Notes: generated by a model from the letters alone, not told the origin. 64,000 nucleotides of DNA from 66-474 sp040388785 (GCA_040388785.1 JAZKBD010000025.1:25894-89893); one strand, 5' to 3'; positions 51,238-59,449 are shown, numbered from the stretch's first letter. Numbers and translations are program-made.

Positions 51238-51627
51238 TCATGCCGGCGCGTGGCAGACCGCTTCGATGTTGTGGCCGTCCAGGTCCAGCACGAACGCCGC
51301 GTAATAGTGTTCGTGATAGTGCGGCCGCAGGCCCGGCTTGCCGTTGTCGCGGCCGCCCGTCGCGAGCGCAGCGCGGTGGAACGCGTCCACGTCGGCGCGC
51401 GTTCTCGCGGTGAACGCGATATGGAGGCGTCCGCGCACCATCCCTTCGCCGTCGCCGATCCAGAAGTACGGCTTGCCGTTCTCGCCGAAGCCCGCGTGCG
51501 AACTGCCGCCGGTTTGTTCGGCGGTCACCTCCATCACGACGCCGACGCCGAGCGGCTCCAGCGCCGCTTCGTAGAACTTCCTGCTGGCGAGGAAATTGGA
51601 AACGGGAAATCCGATGTGGTCGAGCAT
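51238..51627 (-). CDS. VOC-family (glyoxalase-like) protein
   Basis: 129 residues. Vicinal-oxygen-chelate fold: MLDHIGFPVSNFLASRKFYEAALEPLG with the first metal-type His, GRLHIAFTARTRADVDAFHRAAL, and the C-terminal HYYAAFVLDLDGHNIEAVCH with Glu. No substrate can be assigned. Four bases after the hydratase gene, on the same strand. Confidence 0.85.
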   Translation of the reverse strand: MLDHIGFPVSNFLASRKFYEAALEPLGVGVVMEVTAEQTGGSSHAGFGENGKPYFWIGDGEGMVRGRLHIAFTARTRADVDAFHRAALATGGRDNGKPGLRPHYHEHYYAAFVLDLDGHNIEAVCHAPA

Positions 51628-51631
51628 CGCT

Positions 51632-52423
51632 TCACTCCTTCAGCCATGGTGGCGAACTTTTTTCGAGAAACGCGGACAGGCCTTGCTGGCCTTCCGGTGA
51701 CACGCGCAGGCGGGCGATCAACGCTGCGTTTTCGGTGTCCATGCGTTCGGCGGATTCCGCGGTCATGTCAGCGGTCCGCAGCGCGAGGTGCTTGGCTTCA
51801 TGTTGGGCGAGCGGCCCGCCCTTGGCCAGGTAATGCAACTGGCGATCGACGGCTTCATCCAACTGGTCGGCGGCGACGCATTGATGCAACAGTCCAATCC
51901 GCGCAGCTTCGGCGGCATCGAAAATTTCCCCGCTGACGAACAGCCGACGCGCCTGCCGTGGACCGATGGCTTGCACCACGTACGGCGCGATGGTGGCGGG
52001 AACCAGGCCGAGCTTCACTTCGCTCAGCGAAAACTTCGCGCCCTCGACACCGATCGCGATGTCGCAGCACGCGATCAATCCGACGCCGCCGCCGTAGGCG
52101 GAGCCATTGATGCGTCCAAGCGTGGGTTTGGAAAAAAACTGCAGCGTGCGCAGGAGTTTCGCCAGCCGTAGCGCGTCGTCGCGGTTTTCTTCCGCGCTGG
52201 CCGCCGCCATGCGCCGCATCCAGTTGAGGTCGGCGCCCGCAGAAAACGTTGCGCCGGTGCCGGTCAGCACCAGCGCGCGCAGGCTCGCGTCTGCGGCGAG
52301 TGATTGCAGCGCGGCGGTGCTCTCGGCGATCAGGATGTCGTCGAACGCGTTGTGGACCTGCGGACGGTGGAGCGACAGGATCGCCACCGCGCCGCTTCGT
52401 TCGATTCGGATCGTTTCGGGCAT
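51632..52423 (-). CDS. liuC: Enoyl-CoA hydratase/isomerase, methylglutaconyl-CoA hydratase-like
   Basis: 263 residues from ATG 52423. Crotonase fold: HRPQVHNAFDD, oxyanion-hole loop SAGADLNWMRRMA and NGSAYGGGVGLIACCDIAI, with Glu in FSLSEVKLGLVPATIAPYVV. This last motif is typical of 3-methylglutaconyl-CoA hydratase of the leucine pathway (between MCC and HMG-CoA lyase). Divergent from the iron-uptake pair. Confidence 0.85.
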   Translation of the reverse strand: MPETIRIERSGAVAILSLHRPQVHNAFDDILIAESTAALQSLAADASLRALVLTGTGATFSAGADLNWMRRMAAASAEENRDDALRLAKLLRTLQFFSKPTLGRINGSAYGGGVGLIACCDIAIGVEGAKFSLSEVKLGLVPATIAPYVVQAIGPRQARRLFVSGEIFDAAEAARIGLLHQCVAADQLDEAVDRQLHYLAKGGPLAQHEAKHLALRTADMTAESAERMDTENAALIARLRVSPEGQQGLSAFLEKSSPPWLKE

Positions 52424-52511
52424 GAATCGCACCGGCCAAAATGGCAAGGATAACCGGTCGCCGAAAACCGGCTCGCGCTGCGCCGGAATGAACGGCTGCG
52501 AACTCCGCGGG

Positions 52512-52544
52512 TTGCACTACTAAATGCGAACGATTAGCATTTGC
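52512..52544 (+). promoter_or_regulatory. Fur box overlapping a sigma-70 promoter
   Basis: Promoter TTGCAC (52512-52517), 17-base spacer, TAGCAT (52535-52540). Over it lies a Fur-like palindrome (52520-52544) with AAATGC and GCATTT arms around GAACGATTA and a CATTTGC end, close to the Pseudomonas/xanthomonad Fur consensus. It sits 35 bp before the cupredoxin start. Iron-replete Fur would shut the promoter. Confidence 0.65.
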
Positions 52545-52578
52545 TATCGAAAGTGCAAGCCCTTGGTGGAGTCCGGCC

Positions 52579-52917
52579 ATGCGTGGCACGTTGTGGTTTT
52601 CAGTCCTGATGTTCGCATGCGCGGTCGCATTCGCGGCGCAGGTGCACGCCGAAGGCGCGCCCGAATTCCACCTCGTGCTGCAAAACCACAAATTCGAACC
52701 GGCCACGTTGAAGGTGCCGGCCAACACCATGTTCAAGGTGCTGGTGACGAATCGCAACGCCACGCCCTCGGAATTCGAAAGCGCCGATTTCAACCGCGAG
52801 AAGATCGTGCTGCCGAACAGCACCATCACGGTATTCATCGGGCCGCTGGACAAGGGCACCTACAAGTTCTTCGATGATTTCAACCAGGCCACCACGGGCA
52901 CGCTGGTGGCGGAGTAA
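52579..52917 (+). CDS. Periplasmic cupredoxin-fold protein
   Basis: 112 residues. Signal peptide MRGTLWFSVLMFACAVAFA then a cupredoxin-1 domain (EFHLVLQNHKFEPATLKVPANTMFKVLVTNRNAT and the TYKFFDDFNQATTGTLVAE end). No type 1 copper Cys-His-Met set is present, as in EfeO/P19-associated domains. Three bases before the FTR1 gene, so it probably delivers or binds iron/copper for the permease. Confidence 0.85.
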   Translation: MRGTLWFSVLMFACAVAFAAQVHAEGAPEFHLVLQNHKFEPATLKVPANTMFKVLVTNRNATPSEFESADFNREKIVLPNSTITVFIGPLDKGTYKFFDDFNQATTGTLVAE

Positions 52918-52920
52918 GCC

Positions 52921-53793
52921 ATGTTGGGTATTGCACTGCTCGTCTTCCGCGAAGTCCTGGAAGCCGCATTGATCGTGACCGTGGTTGCCGCGGCCACGCG
53001 CGGCGTGCCCCGGCGCAGCGTGTTCGTGGGCGGCGGAATCGCGCTCGGCGTGATTGGCGCGATCATCGTCGCCGTGTGCATGGGTTTCATCGAAGGTTCG
53101 CTGGGCGGCATCGGGCAGGAAGTGTTCCAGGCCGCCGTGCTGCTGACGGCCGTGGTGATGATCGGCTGGCACGTCACGTGGATGTCAAGCCACGGCAAGG
53201 AAATGGTCCAGCAGATGCAGCGCGTCACCGATTCGGTGAAGGCCGGTTCTAGTTCTATCGCAATCCTGCTGGCGGTGGTCGCGCTGGCCGTGTTGCGCGA
53301 GGGTTCGGAAGTGGTGTTGTTCCTGTTCGGGATGGCCGCGGGCGGCGCGGGCAAGCTGGGCTTCCTCGGCGGCGTTCCGCTCGGGCTCGCCGGCGGCCTC
53401 GCCGTCGGCTTCGCGTTGTACTTCGGTCTGCTGCGCATCCCGATCCGCTATTTCTTCAGCGCGACCAACTGGATGCTGGTGGTGCTCGCGAGTGGGTTGG
53501 CGGCGTCGGCGGCCGGCTTCCTGATCCAGGCCAACTTGCTGCCCGCGTGGGGCAATCAGTTGTGGGACACCTCGTGGCTGCTCACCAACCGGTCGATCGT
53601 TGGCCAGGCCGTGCACGTGCTCACCGGTTACGACGCGCGTCCGGCCGGCATGCAGCTGGTGTTCTGGATCGTCACGTTCGTGGTGCTGGTCGCCGGCATG
53701 CGCTTGATGTCGATGCGGATGGCGGCGCAGAAGCGGCGTGCAGCGTCACCCGATCGGTCCGCAGTCTCGACCGGCGCAACGCACGCGGTCTGA
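52921..53793 (+). CDS. FTR1-family iron permease
   Basis: 290 residues, about seven helices. FTR1/EfeU proteins carry two REXXE iron sites: FREVLEA (Arg10-Glu14) and LREGSEVV (Arg126-Glu130) are both intact. Brings Fe across the inner membrane, with the periplasmic cupredoxin as partner. Under the Fur box at 52520. An EfeB peroxidase is not next to it. Confidence 0.93.
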   Translation: MLGIALLVFREVLEAALIVTVVAAATRGVPRRSVFVGGGIALGVIGAIIVAVCMGFIEGSLGGIGQEVFQAAVLLTAVVMIGWHVTWMSSHGKEMVQQMQRVTDSVKAGSSSIAILLAVVALAVLREGSEVVLFLFGMAAGGAGKLGFLGGVPLGLAGGLAVGFALYFGLLRIPIRYFFSATNWMLVVLASGLAASAAGFLIQANLLPAWGNQLWDTSWLLTNRSIVGQAVHVLTGYDARPAGMQLVFWIVTFVVLVAGMRLMSMRMAAQKRRAASPDRSAVSTGATHAV

Positions 53794-53817
53794 CCTGCGT
53801 CCAGCGACGGTTTGCCG

Positions 53818-54522
53818 TCACCACGGAATCGTTCGTCCCAGGTAGTCGAGATAACGCAGGCCGGGCTTTCCGGCTTGCGCATCCATGGTGTCGGCGAGGT
53901 GGGGAATGCTGTCCGCGATGTCGAGCCGCGCCTCCGGACCGCCCATGTCGGTGCGTACCCAGCCCGGCGCCATCAGCAACAACGTCCTCGGAATCCCGGC
54001 GTGGCGCGCGGCGAAGCTGCGCATGAACATGTTGAGTGCGGCCTTGCTGCCGCGATACACATCCTCGTGGCCGTTCTCGTTGTTGGTGATGCTGCCGCGC
54101 CCGGAGGACATGACGCCGATCGTGCCGCCGGGGCGCACGAGATCCTGCAGTATTTCGATGACGCGCACGGGACTCAGCGCGTTCGTGACCATCACGCGCA
54201 CGAACTCGTCGGTCGACACCTCCGCAGCCGTTTCATGGTTGGCCGTCGTGACACCGGCATTGACGAATAGCATGTCGAACTGCTTCGTTGCCAGGCGCGC
54301 GCGCAACGCGCTGACCTGATCCGGATGATTGATGTCGACGTGCTCGATTTCGAGCCGCCCCTCGTGGGCCCGTGCAGGTTCGTGCAGTCCGGATGGGTGG
54401 GCGTCACGCTCCGTGGCGACCACCTCCCAGCCGCGCTTCAGGTATTCCTCCGACAGCGCGAGGCCAAGGCCGCGCGAGGCGCCAATGAGCAGGAGTTTCT
54501 TTCCGGAAGGTTTGGCTGGCAT
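53818..54522 (-). CDS. SDR-family oxidoreductase
   Basis: 234 residues from ATG 54522 (GGGAG upstream); an ATG at 54567 is possible. LLLIGASRGLGLALSEEYLKRGW, FVNAGVTTA, SSGRGSI and VYRGSKAALNMFMRSFA give the Rossmann and catalytic Ser/Tyr/Lys motifs of short-chain dehydrogenases. Substrate unknown. Convergent to the iron permease, 102 bp downstream of the PadR gene on the same strand. Confidence 0.85.
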   Translation of the reverse strand: MPAKPSGKKLLLIGASRGLGLALSEEYLKRGWEVVATERDAHPSGLHEPARAHEGRLEIEHVDINHPDQVSALRARLATKQFDMLFVNAGVTTANHETAAEVSTDEFVRVMVTNALSPVRVIEILQDLVRPGGTIGVMSSGRGSITNNENGHEDVYRGSKAALNMFMRSFAARHAGIPRTLLLMAPGWVRTDMGGPEARLDIADSIPHLADTMDAQAGKPGLRYLDYLGRTIPW

Positions 54523-54624
54523 TGGGACTCCCTGGCTGATTGGTATGCGATGGGCACGTGCGCTCATCGAAGCCGCGCGCTACACCGCGGCCGTAATGCG
54601 TGACTGCGGTGCAGGATGCAGCGT

Positions 54625-55287
54625 TCAGTCGCGCTTGCCGCCGGCGGCAATTTCCCGGGCGGCGCGTTCGAGGATGGCGACCACCCGCTCGGCTTCGGCC
54701 TTGTCCCATTTCGAGATGCGCATTGCCAGCGCGTGCTTCAGCGCGTGCACGGCATCGCGGATCGCCATAGGCGTCGCGAGCTTCGCCGCGAAACGCGCCT
54801 TGCGTTCGGTGTTCTGCATGACGGCTTCGACGGCCTCGCGGTTTTGCTCGAGGAATGCGCGTCCTTCGTCCGTGATGGCATAGCGCTTGCGGCCGCCTTC
54901 TTCGCTCTTCGCGGTGACGTGGTCCATTTCCTCGAGCAGCGTAAGGGTAGGGTAGACGGTGCCGGGGCTGGGCGAATACTGGCCGTGGAACATGTCCTCG
55001 ATGGTGCGGATCAGTTCGTAGCCGTGGCGGGGTTCCTGTTCGATCAGCGCCAGCAGCAGCAATTTCAAATCACCGTGGCCGAACATGCGGCCGCCACCGC
55101 GGCGTCCGCCGCCGCGCAAGCCGTCCCAGTCGGCGAAGGATCCGAAATCCTCACGACCGTGGCGTCCGCCGAACGAACGGCGACCGGCGCAGCGGGCTCG
55201 ATCCTGGTCATGGTCGCCATCCCAGTCGAACGCGTGGTGTCGATGCATGGCGTGGAGTGTGTGGTGCAGCTTTTCGTGCAGGTGCAT
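54625..55287 (-). CDS. PadR-family regulator, YqjI-like
   Basis: 220 residues. The first about 70 residues are rich in His, Asp, Gly and Arg (HLHEKLHHTLHAMHRHHAF, then DWDGDHDQD), as in YqjI, the E. coli nickel- and iron-linked PadR repressor with an N-terminal metal site. The PadR winged helix follows (KLLLLALIEQEPRHGYELIRTI, SPSPGTVYPTLTLLEEM, EEGGRKRYAITDEG), then a helical dimer tail. A palindrome overlaps its promoter, so it is probably autoregulated. The linked SDR gene may be a target. Confidence 0.87.
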   Translation of the reverse strand: MHLHEKLHHTLHAMHRHHAFDWDGDHDQDRARCAGRRSFGGRHGREDFGSFADWDGLRGGGRRGGGRMFGHGDLKLLLLALIEQEPRHGYELIRTIEDMFHGQYSPSPGTVYPTLTLLEEMDHVTAKSEEGGRKRYAITDEGRAFLEQNREAVEAVMQNTERKARFAAKLATPMAIRDAVHALKHALAMRISKWDKAEAERVVAILERAAREIAAGGKRD

Positions 55288-55316
55288 GGAAGAGGTCCTT
55301 TATTTAGAGCGTATTT

Positions 55317-55345
55317 AAGATATATCTAAACAATATCGAAATCAA
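55317..55345 (-). promoter_or_regulatory. padR promoter and AGATATATCT operator
   Basis: On minus: TTGATT (55345-55340), 17-base spacer, TATCTT (55322-55317). The perfect 10-bp palindrome AGATATATCT (55318-55327) overlaps the -10 hexamer about 30 bp before the padR ATG. A bound repressor there would block RNA polymerase. Confidence 0.6.
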
Positions 55346-55887
55346 CACCCGCCTGTCCGCGCTGTGACGGACCTCGATCGGGTATGAAGGATTCGGCCAG
55401 GAAGGCCAGCCGGCGCCCGCGTCGCACGGCGTGCATTGCCGTCGCGGCGCGAGAGCGGCCATCCGTTACATCCGGAGGAACACGCCGTAGCGCTGCCGTT
55501 CGATCAGCGCGTTCATCAATGCGGGAATTGCAAGGCCCGGCACCTGCCGCGTGTCAGCCGCATGCACGTTCAGGAAAGAGCCGCGCATGGCTGCCTGATT
55601 CCTCGGCGCGCCGCCACCACGTGGGATTGCCGTCCGTCAGGGAGGCGCTTACCCGTCGCGTAGTTCGATGCGGGATTCCGTTGTTTCGATTTCGCGGAGT
55701 TGCGTTCCAGGTGAAGAATCGGAGAGACGGTTTCGCGGCACACCTTGCAGGACACGGCGCCGATTCGGGCGTATGCTGAGTTCGAAAAGCGCGACCCCTT
55801 GGCTCAGCGTCATCCGGCCACGTAAGTCTCTCGTCTCTCGTTCTTCCGGATACCGTTATCCGGCGAGTCTCGGGATGGAGGTGGGTC
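55328..55887. other. padR-GloVer intergenic region (560 bp)
   Basis: No intact gene. It contains a decayed copy of the 3' end of the carboxyltransferase gene (see 55463-55640) and, near 55846-55863, the hairpin CCGGATA-CCGT-TATCCGG ahead of the GloVer gene. The rest shows no coding pattern. Confidence 0.6.
55463..55640 (-). pseudogene. Remnant of methylcrotonyl-CoA carboxylase beta C-terminus
   Basis: Read on minus, it encodes TRQVPGLAIPALMNALIERQ then RYGVFLRM and a stop. The intact gene at 57121 ends TRRVLGLAISASMNAPIEPE then RYGVFRM and a stop. At DNA level the similarity runs through the stop codon and, with frameshifts, continues to about 55640 (matching the region around 57270). There is no upstream body of the gene, so it is a truncated, decayed duplicate of about 60 codons. 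It lies on the far side of the GloVer gene from the intact copy. Confidence 0.75.
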
Positions 55888-56478
55888 ATGCGTTCCAATC
55901 CTGCGACATCATTTCGCGGCGCGTGGACTTTGGTCATCGCGCTCTCCGCTTTCGCCGCCTGTGCTCAGGCGCAAACCTACAACCTGCGGGTGATCCACCG
56001 TTTTTTCGGTGCTCCGGATGACGGCAGCATTCCCGGCAGCCCTGTGCAGTTCGACAGCGCTGGCAATCTTTACGGCACCACCCTCGAGGGTGGCATTTAC
56101 AACGCGGGGACAGTCTTCGAAATCGCGAGGGACGGAACCGAATCGATTCTCCACTCTTTCGCCAAGGTTGACGGCAGCTATGTAGGTGGCGGTGTGCTGA
56201 CGATCGATCCGGCGACCGGCGACCTGTACGGAGCCACCCAAGGCGGCCAAAACGATTACGGCCAGATCTACGAACTGGCGGCGGACGGGACCTTCACCGT
56301 CCTGCACGACTTCGCAGGTCCCGATGGCAGATTCCCCGTGGGGAGCCTGATTCGCGACCAAGCCGGCAATTTATACGGTGTCACCGAAGCAGGCGGGACC
56401 GAAGACAAAGGCACGATTTACAAATTGACGCCGAACGGGACGTTGACCACGCTTCATGTGTTTATCGGCGAGGCGTAG
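55888..56478 (+). CDS. GloVer-repeat exported protein, N-terminal part (frame-broken)
   Basis: 196 residues. Signal peptide (TLVIALSAFAACAQAQ), then tandem repeats of the Gloeo-Verruco ('choice-of-anchor GloVer', TIGR03803) type: GNLYGTTLEGG, GTVFEI, DLYGATQGG and GNLYGVTEAGG followed by GTIYKL. These beta-propeller-like repeats of about 45 residues are common in Verrucomicrobia and Acidobacteria and rare here. It stops mid-repeat at LHVFIGEA, and the repeats go on in another frame from 56481. Base composition looks less GC-rich than the neighbours, suggesting transfer. RBS GGAGGTG. Confidence 0.8.
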   Translation: MRSNPATSFRGAWTLVIALSAFAACAQAQTYNLRVIHRFFGAPDDGSIPGSPVQFDSAGNLYGTTLEGGIYNAGTVFEIARDGTESILHSFAKVDGSYVGGGVLTIDPATGDLYGATQGGQNDYGQIYELAADGTFTVLHDFAGPDGRFPVGSLIRDQAGNLYGVTEAGGTEDKGTIYKLTPNGTLTTLHVFIGEA

Positions 56479-56480
56479 GG

Positions 56481-57044
56481 ATGAATCCCAACAGCTTGGT
56501 CCGCGATCAGGCCGGCAATCTTTACGGGACGACCGACTATAATTACCCCACGAGCTACGGCACGGTATTCAAGCTGGCCCCAGATGGAACCTTGGCCACG
56601 CTTTACTCGTTTACCGGCGGCGCCGATGGCAGTGGTCCAGCCACCCTGGTCGGCGATCGGGCCGGCAATCTCTACGGTACGACCTTGGGACCGCCCAACA
56701 GCGGCACGGTGTTTAAACTCGCGCCGGACGGGACCTTCACGACGCTGTATACCTTCACCGGCGGCGCCGATGGCGAACTCCCAATCGCCACTTTGCTGCC
56801 AATCGGCCGCAATCTTTACGGTACGACCTTATTTGGTGGCGTTAGCGACTTCGGAGTGCTGTTTAAGCTTGCTCCGGATGGCACCGAGAGCGTGCTGCAC
56901 TCTTTCACGCTACGCGATGGCATCCTCCCATGCTGTGGTCTCACTCTGAAGTACGGCAGGCTGTTCGGTACCACTTCTGCCTCCAGCCTTCGTGTCGGCG
57001 CTGGCGGAGGCACCGTATTCAGCTTCGGCGTGGCCAAGCACTGA
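56481..57044 (+). CDS. GloVer-repeat protein, C-terminal part (frame-broken)
   Basis: 187 residues in a different frame, two bases after the stop of the first part. Continues the same repeats: RDQAGNLYGTTDYN, GTVFKLAPDGTLATLYSFTGG, GNLYGTTLGPPNSGTVFKLA and more, ending GTVFSFGVAKH. The normal joint would read LHVF-GG-DGMNPNSLVRDQ, so a small indel near 56466-56480 (or a sequencing error at the end of a G run) splits one gene of about 385 codons. Alone it has no signal peptide. Confidence 0.75.
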   Translation: MNPNSLVRDQAGNLYGTTDYNYPTSYGTVFKLAPDGTLATLYSFTGGADGSGPATLVGDRAGNLYGTTLGPPNSGTVFKLAPDGTFTTLYTFTGGADGELPIATLLPIGRNLYGTTLFGGVSDFGVLFKLAPDGTESVLHSFTLRDGILPCCGLTLKYGRLFGTTSASSLRVGAGGGTVFSFGVAKH

Positions 57045-57120
57045 TGTCTTGTGCTTCGCGCGCTTTCGCTTTCTGGAGGCACGCAGGCAGCGTTGGTCGA
57101 AACAGCGCAGTTCGAGGCGA

Positions 57121-58728
57121 TCACATCCGGAACACGCCGTAGCGCTCCGGTTCGATCGGCGCGTTCATCGAGGCGGAGATGGCCAGCCCCAGCACGCGAC
57201 GCGTGTCGACCGGATCGATGATGCCGTCGTCCCACAAGCGGGCGCTGGAGTAGTACGGGCTGCCTTGGCGTTCGTACTGTTCGCGGACGGGTGCCTTGAA
57301 CGCGTTCTCTTCATCGGCCGACCACTGGCCGCCACGCGCTTCGATGCCGTCGCGCTTCACCGTGGCCAGCACCGACGCAGCTTGTTCGCCACCCATCACG
57401 GAAATGCGTGCGTTGGGCCACATCCACAGGAAGCGCGCCCCGTAGGCACGGCCGCACATGGCGTAGTTGCCGGCGCCGAAGCTGCCGCCGATCACCACCG
57501 TGAATTTCGGCACGTGCGAGCAGGCCACAGCGGTCACCATCTTGGCGCCGTCTTTCGCGATGCCCGCCTGCTCGTACTTCTTGCCGACCATGAAGCCCGT
57601 GATGTTCTGCAGGAACACCAGCGGCACATTGCGCTGGTTGCACAGCTCGATGAAGTGCGTGCCCTTGAGCGCGCTCTCGGAAAAGAGAATTCCGTTGTTG
57701 GCGATGATGCCAACCGGATAACCGTGGATGTGTGCGAAACCGGTGACGAGCGTCTTGCCGTAGCGGGCCTTGAACTCGTGGAACTCCGAGCCGTCGACGA
57801 TGCGCGCGATCACTTCGCGGATGTCGAACGGACGGCGCGTGTCTTGCGGGATTACGCCATACAGTTCTTCGGCTGCATATTTCGGCTCGCGCGGTTCGGC
57901 CAACGCCAACGGCATGCTCTTTTTGCGATTGAGCGCAGCGACGATGTCGCGCGCGATCGAAAGCGCGTGTGCGTCGTTCTCCGCGAAGTGATCGGCCACG
58001 CCTGAAATGGAGGTATGGACGTCCGCGCCGCCCAGCGTTTCCGCATCGACGACTTCGCCGGTCGCCGCCTTCACCAGCGGCGGACCACCAAGGAAAATCG
58101 TGCCCTGGTTCTTCACGATGATGGTTTCATCGCTCATTGCCGGCACGTACGCGCCGCCCGCGGTGCACGAGCCCATCACCACCGCGATCTGCGGAATGTT
58201 CAGCGCCGACATGCGCGCCTGGTTGTAGAAAATGCGGCCGAAATGTTCCTTGTCGGGAAACACTTCGTCCTGCAGCGGCAGGAACGCGCCGCCGGAATCC
58301 ACGAGATAAATGCAGGGCAGACGGTTTTCCAGCGCCACTTCCTGCGCGCGCAGGTGCTTCTTCACCGTGATCGGGAAATAGGTGCCGCCCTTCACCGTGG
58401 CATCGTTGGCGACCACCATCACCTCGCAGCCGTTGACGCGGCCGATGCCGGTGATGAGTCCGGCGGCGGGCGCGGCATCGTCGTACATCCCGTGTGCCGC
58501 CAGCGGCGACAGTTCCAGGAACGGCGAGCCCGGATCGAGCAGGGCGCGGATGCGCTCGCGCGGCAGCAGTTTGCCGCGCGCGACGTGTTTCTCGCGCGCC
58601 TTGGCGCCGCCGCCCTCGGCCGTGCGGGCGAGGGCGGCGTTCAGCTCATCGGTGAGTTTGCGCAGGTGGGCGGCATTGCCACGGAAAGCTTCGCTCTTGC
58701 TGTCGATGGTGGTGGAAAGGACGGTCAT
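57121..58728 (-). CDS. liuB: Methylcrotonyl-CoA carboxylase carboxyltransferase (beta) subunit
   Basis: 535 residues. Transfers carboxyl from biotin to 3-methylcrotonyl-CoA. Crotonase-like carboxyltransferase halves: GKLLPRERIRALLDPGSPFLEL, GGAFLPLQDEVFPDKEHFGRIF, QIAVVMGSCTAGGAYVPAMSDE, FLGGPPLVKAATGEVV and GGSFGAGNYAMCGRAY. Pairs with the biotin subunit at 48.1-50.1 kb. The 3' end has a decayed copy beyond the GloVer gene. Confidence 0.95.
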   Translation of the reverse strand: MTVLSTTIDSKSEAFRGNAAHLRKLTDELNAALARTAEGGGAKAREKHVARGKLLPRERIRALLDPGSPFLELSPLAAHGMYDDAAPAAGLITGIGRVNGCEVMVVANDATVKGGTYFPITVKKHLRAQEVALENRLPCIYLVDSGGAFLPLQDEVFPDKEHFGRIFYNQARMSALNIPQIAVVMGSCTAGGAYVPAMSDETIIVKNQGTIFLGGPPLVKAATGEVVDAETLGGADVHTSISGVADHFAENDAHALSIARDIVAALNRKKSMPLALAEPREPKYAAEELYGVIPQDTRRPFDIREVIARIVDGSEFHEFKARYGKTLVTGFAHIHGYPVGIIANNGILFSESALKGTHFIELCNQRNVPLVFLQNITGFMVGKKYEQAGIAKDGAKMVTAVACSHVPKFTVVIGGSFGAGNYAMCGRAYGARFLWMWPNARISVMGGEQAASVLATVKRDGIEARGGQWSADEENAFKAPVREQYERQGSPYYSSARLWDDGIIDPVDTRRVLGLAISASMNAPIEPERYGVFRM

Positions 58729-58836
58729 GGTCGGTTCCGTGGCGAGCGAAGGCGCTAACCGAACATTCTATCGGTTGTCGTGCGAGCGCCGGAAACCGCG
58801 GTGCCCAGCCGATGGGCGGTTACGCGCAAAGGGTCG

Positions 58837-58867
58837 AAAAAAAACCGGCCGCACAAGGCGGCCGGTT
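58837..58867 (-). terminator. Intrinsic terminator after the Ala-rich lipoprotein gene
   Basis: On minus: AACCGGCCGC and GCGGCCGGTT pair (10 bp) around a 5-base loop, followed by an eight-base T run. A textbook rho-independent terminator for the gene at 58895-59290. Confidence 0.9.
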
Positions 58868-58894
58868 CGGATACGACTGGATGCAGAGAAAGGA

Positions 58895-59290
58895 TCAGTG
58901 ACCCTTCATCGCGTCCTTGGCCTTGGTGGCGGCGACCTTGGCGTCGTCGGCAGCCTGGCCCGCCTTGTGCGCGGCGTCTTTCATGGCATCCATCGCGCTG
59001 GCCTGCGTGGAGGCCGGAGCAGGCGCCGTGCTGGCAGGCATCGCAGCGGTCGAAGCCGGGGCTTCCATCGCGCTCGAAGCTGCACTCGCCGCGGAAGCAG
59101 CGGCACCGGCGGCCTCGGAAGCAGCGCTGGCCGCCTGCGAAGCAGCGCTGGCGGCTGCGGAGGCGGCGCTGGCCGCATTCTGCTGCGCTTCATTGGCCGC
59201 CGACTGATCGCCGGAATTGCCGCAGGCCGACAACGACAGGGCCATTGCAGTGGCGACGGCAGCCACGAGTACGGTACGCGTGAACTTCAT
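58895..59290 (-). CDS. Ala-rich lipoprotein
   Basis: 131 residues. Signal peptide with lipobox LSAC (Cys23) after MKFTRTVLVAAVATAMALS. The body is almost only Ala, Ser, Asp and Lys in short helical repeats (AASAASAAASAASQ, AASEAAGAAASAAS), ending KAGQAADDAKVAATKAKDAMKGH. No known enzyme motif. Probably an envelope spacer; Ala-rich helical lipoproteins of this kind are variable in copy number. Ends at a strong terminator. Confidence 0.75.
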   Translation of the reverse strand: MKFTRTVLVAAVATAMALSLSACGNSGDQSAANEAQQNAASAASAAASAASQAASAASEAAGAAASAASAASSAMEAPASTAAMPASTAPAPASTQASAMDAMKDAAHKAGQAADDAKVAATKAKDAMKGH

Positions 59291-59361
59291 TGGAGATCTC
59301 CTGGATTGGGCCGTGGAAAGCCACGGAAGTGGCCCGCGTATTAAACCGCGTCTGGCTGAAT

Positions 59362-59380
59362 AACGCCAGCATCTGGCGTT
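59362..59380 (+). terminator. Hairpin between lipoprotein and thiolase genes
   Basis: AACGCCAG-CAT-CTGGCGTT, 8-bp stem, then TT on the plus strand. It lies 70 bp after the thiolase stop; on minus the bases beyond are ATTCAG. Weak terminator or stability hairpin. Confidence 0.45.
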
Positions 59381-59449
59381 TTACGGGCAGATAACGTTCA
59401 GTCGCCGCTTACGGCCTCGGGGGTACAGCCCTGCAGCCGCGCAGCGCCG

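Noticed and set aside
55384..55779. Plus-strand frame in the padR-GloVer gap
   Set aside because: Antisense to the carboxyltransferase remnant; no RBS or protein-like pattern.
58895..59290. Ala/Ser/Asp-rich frame as a shadow or noise
   Set aside because: Rejected as noise because it has a clear lipoprotein signal, a strong terminator and a sensible start; kept as a gene.
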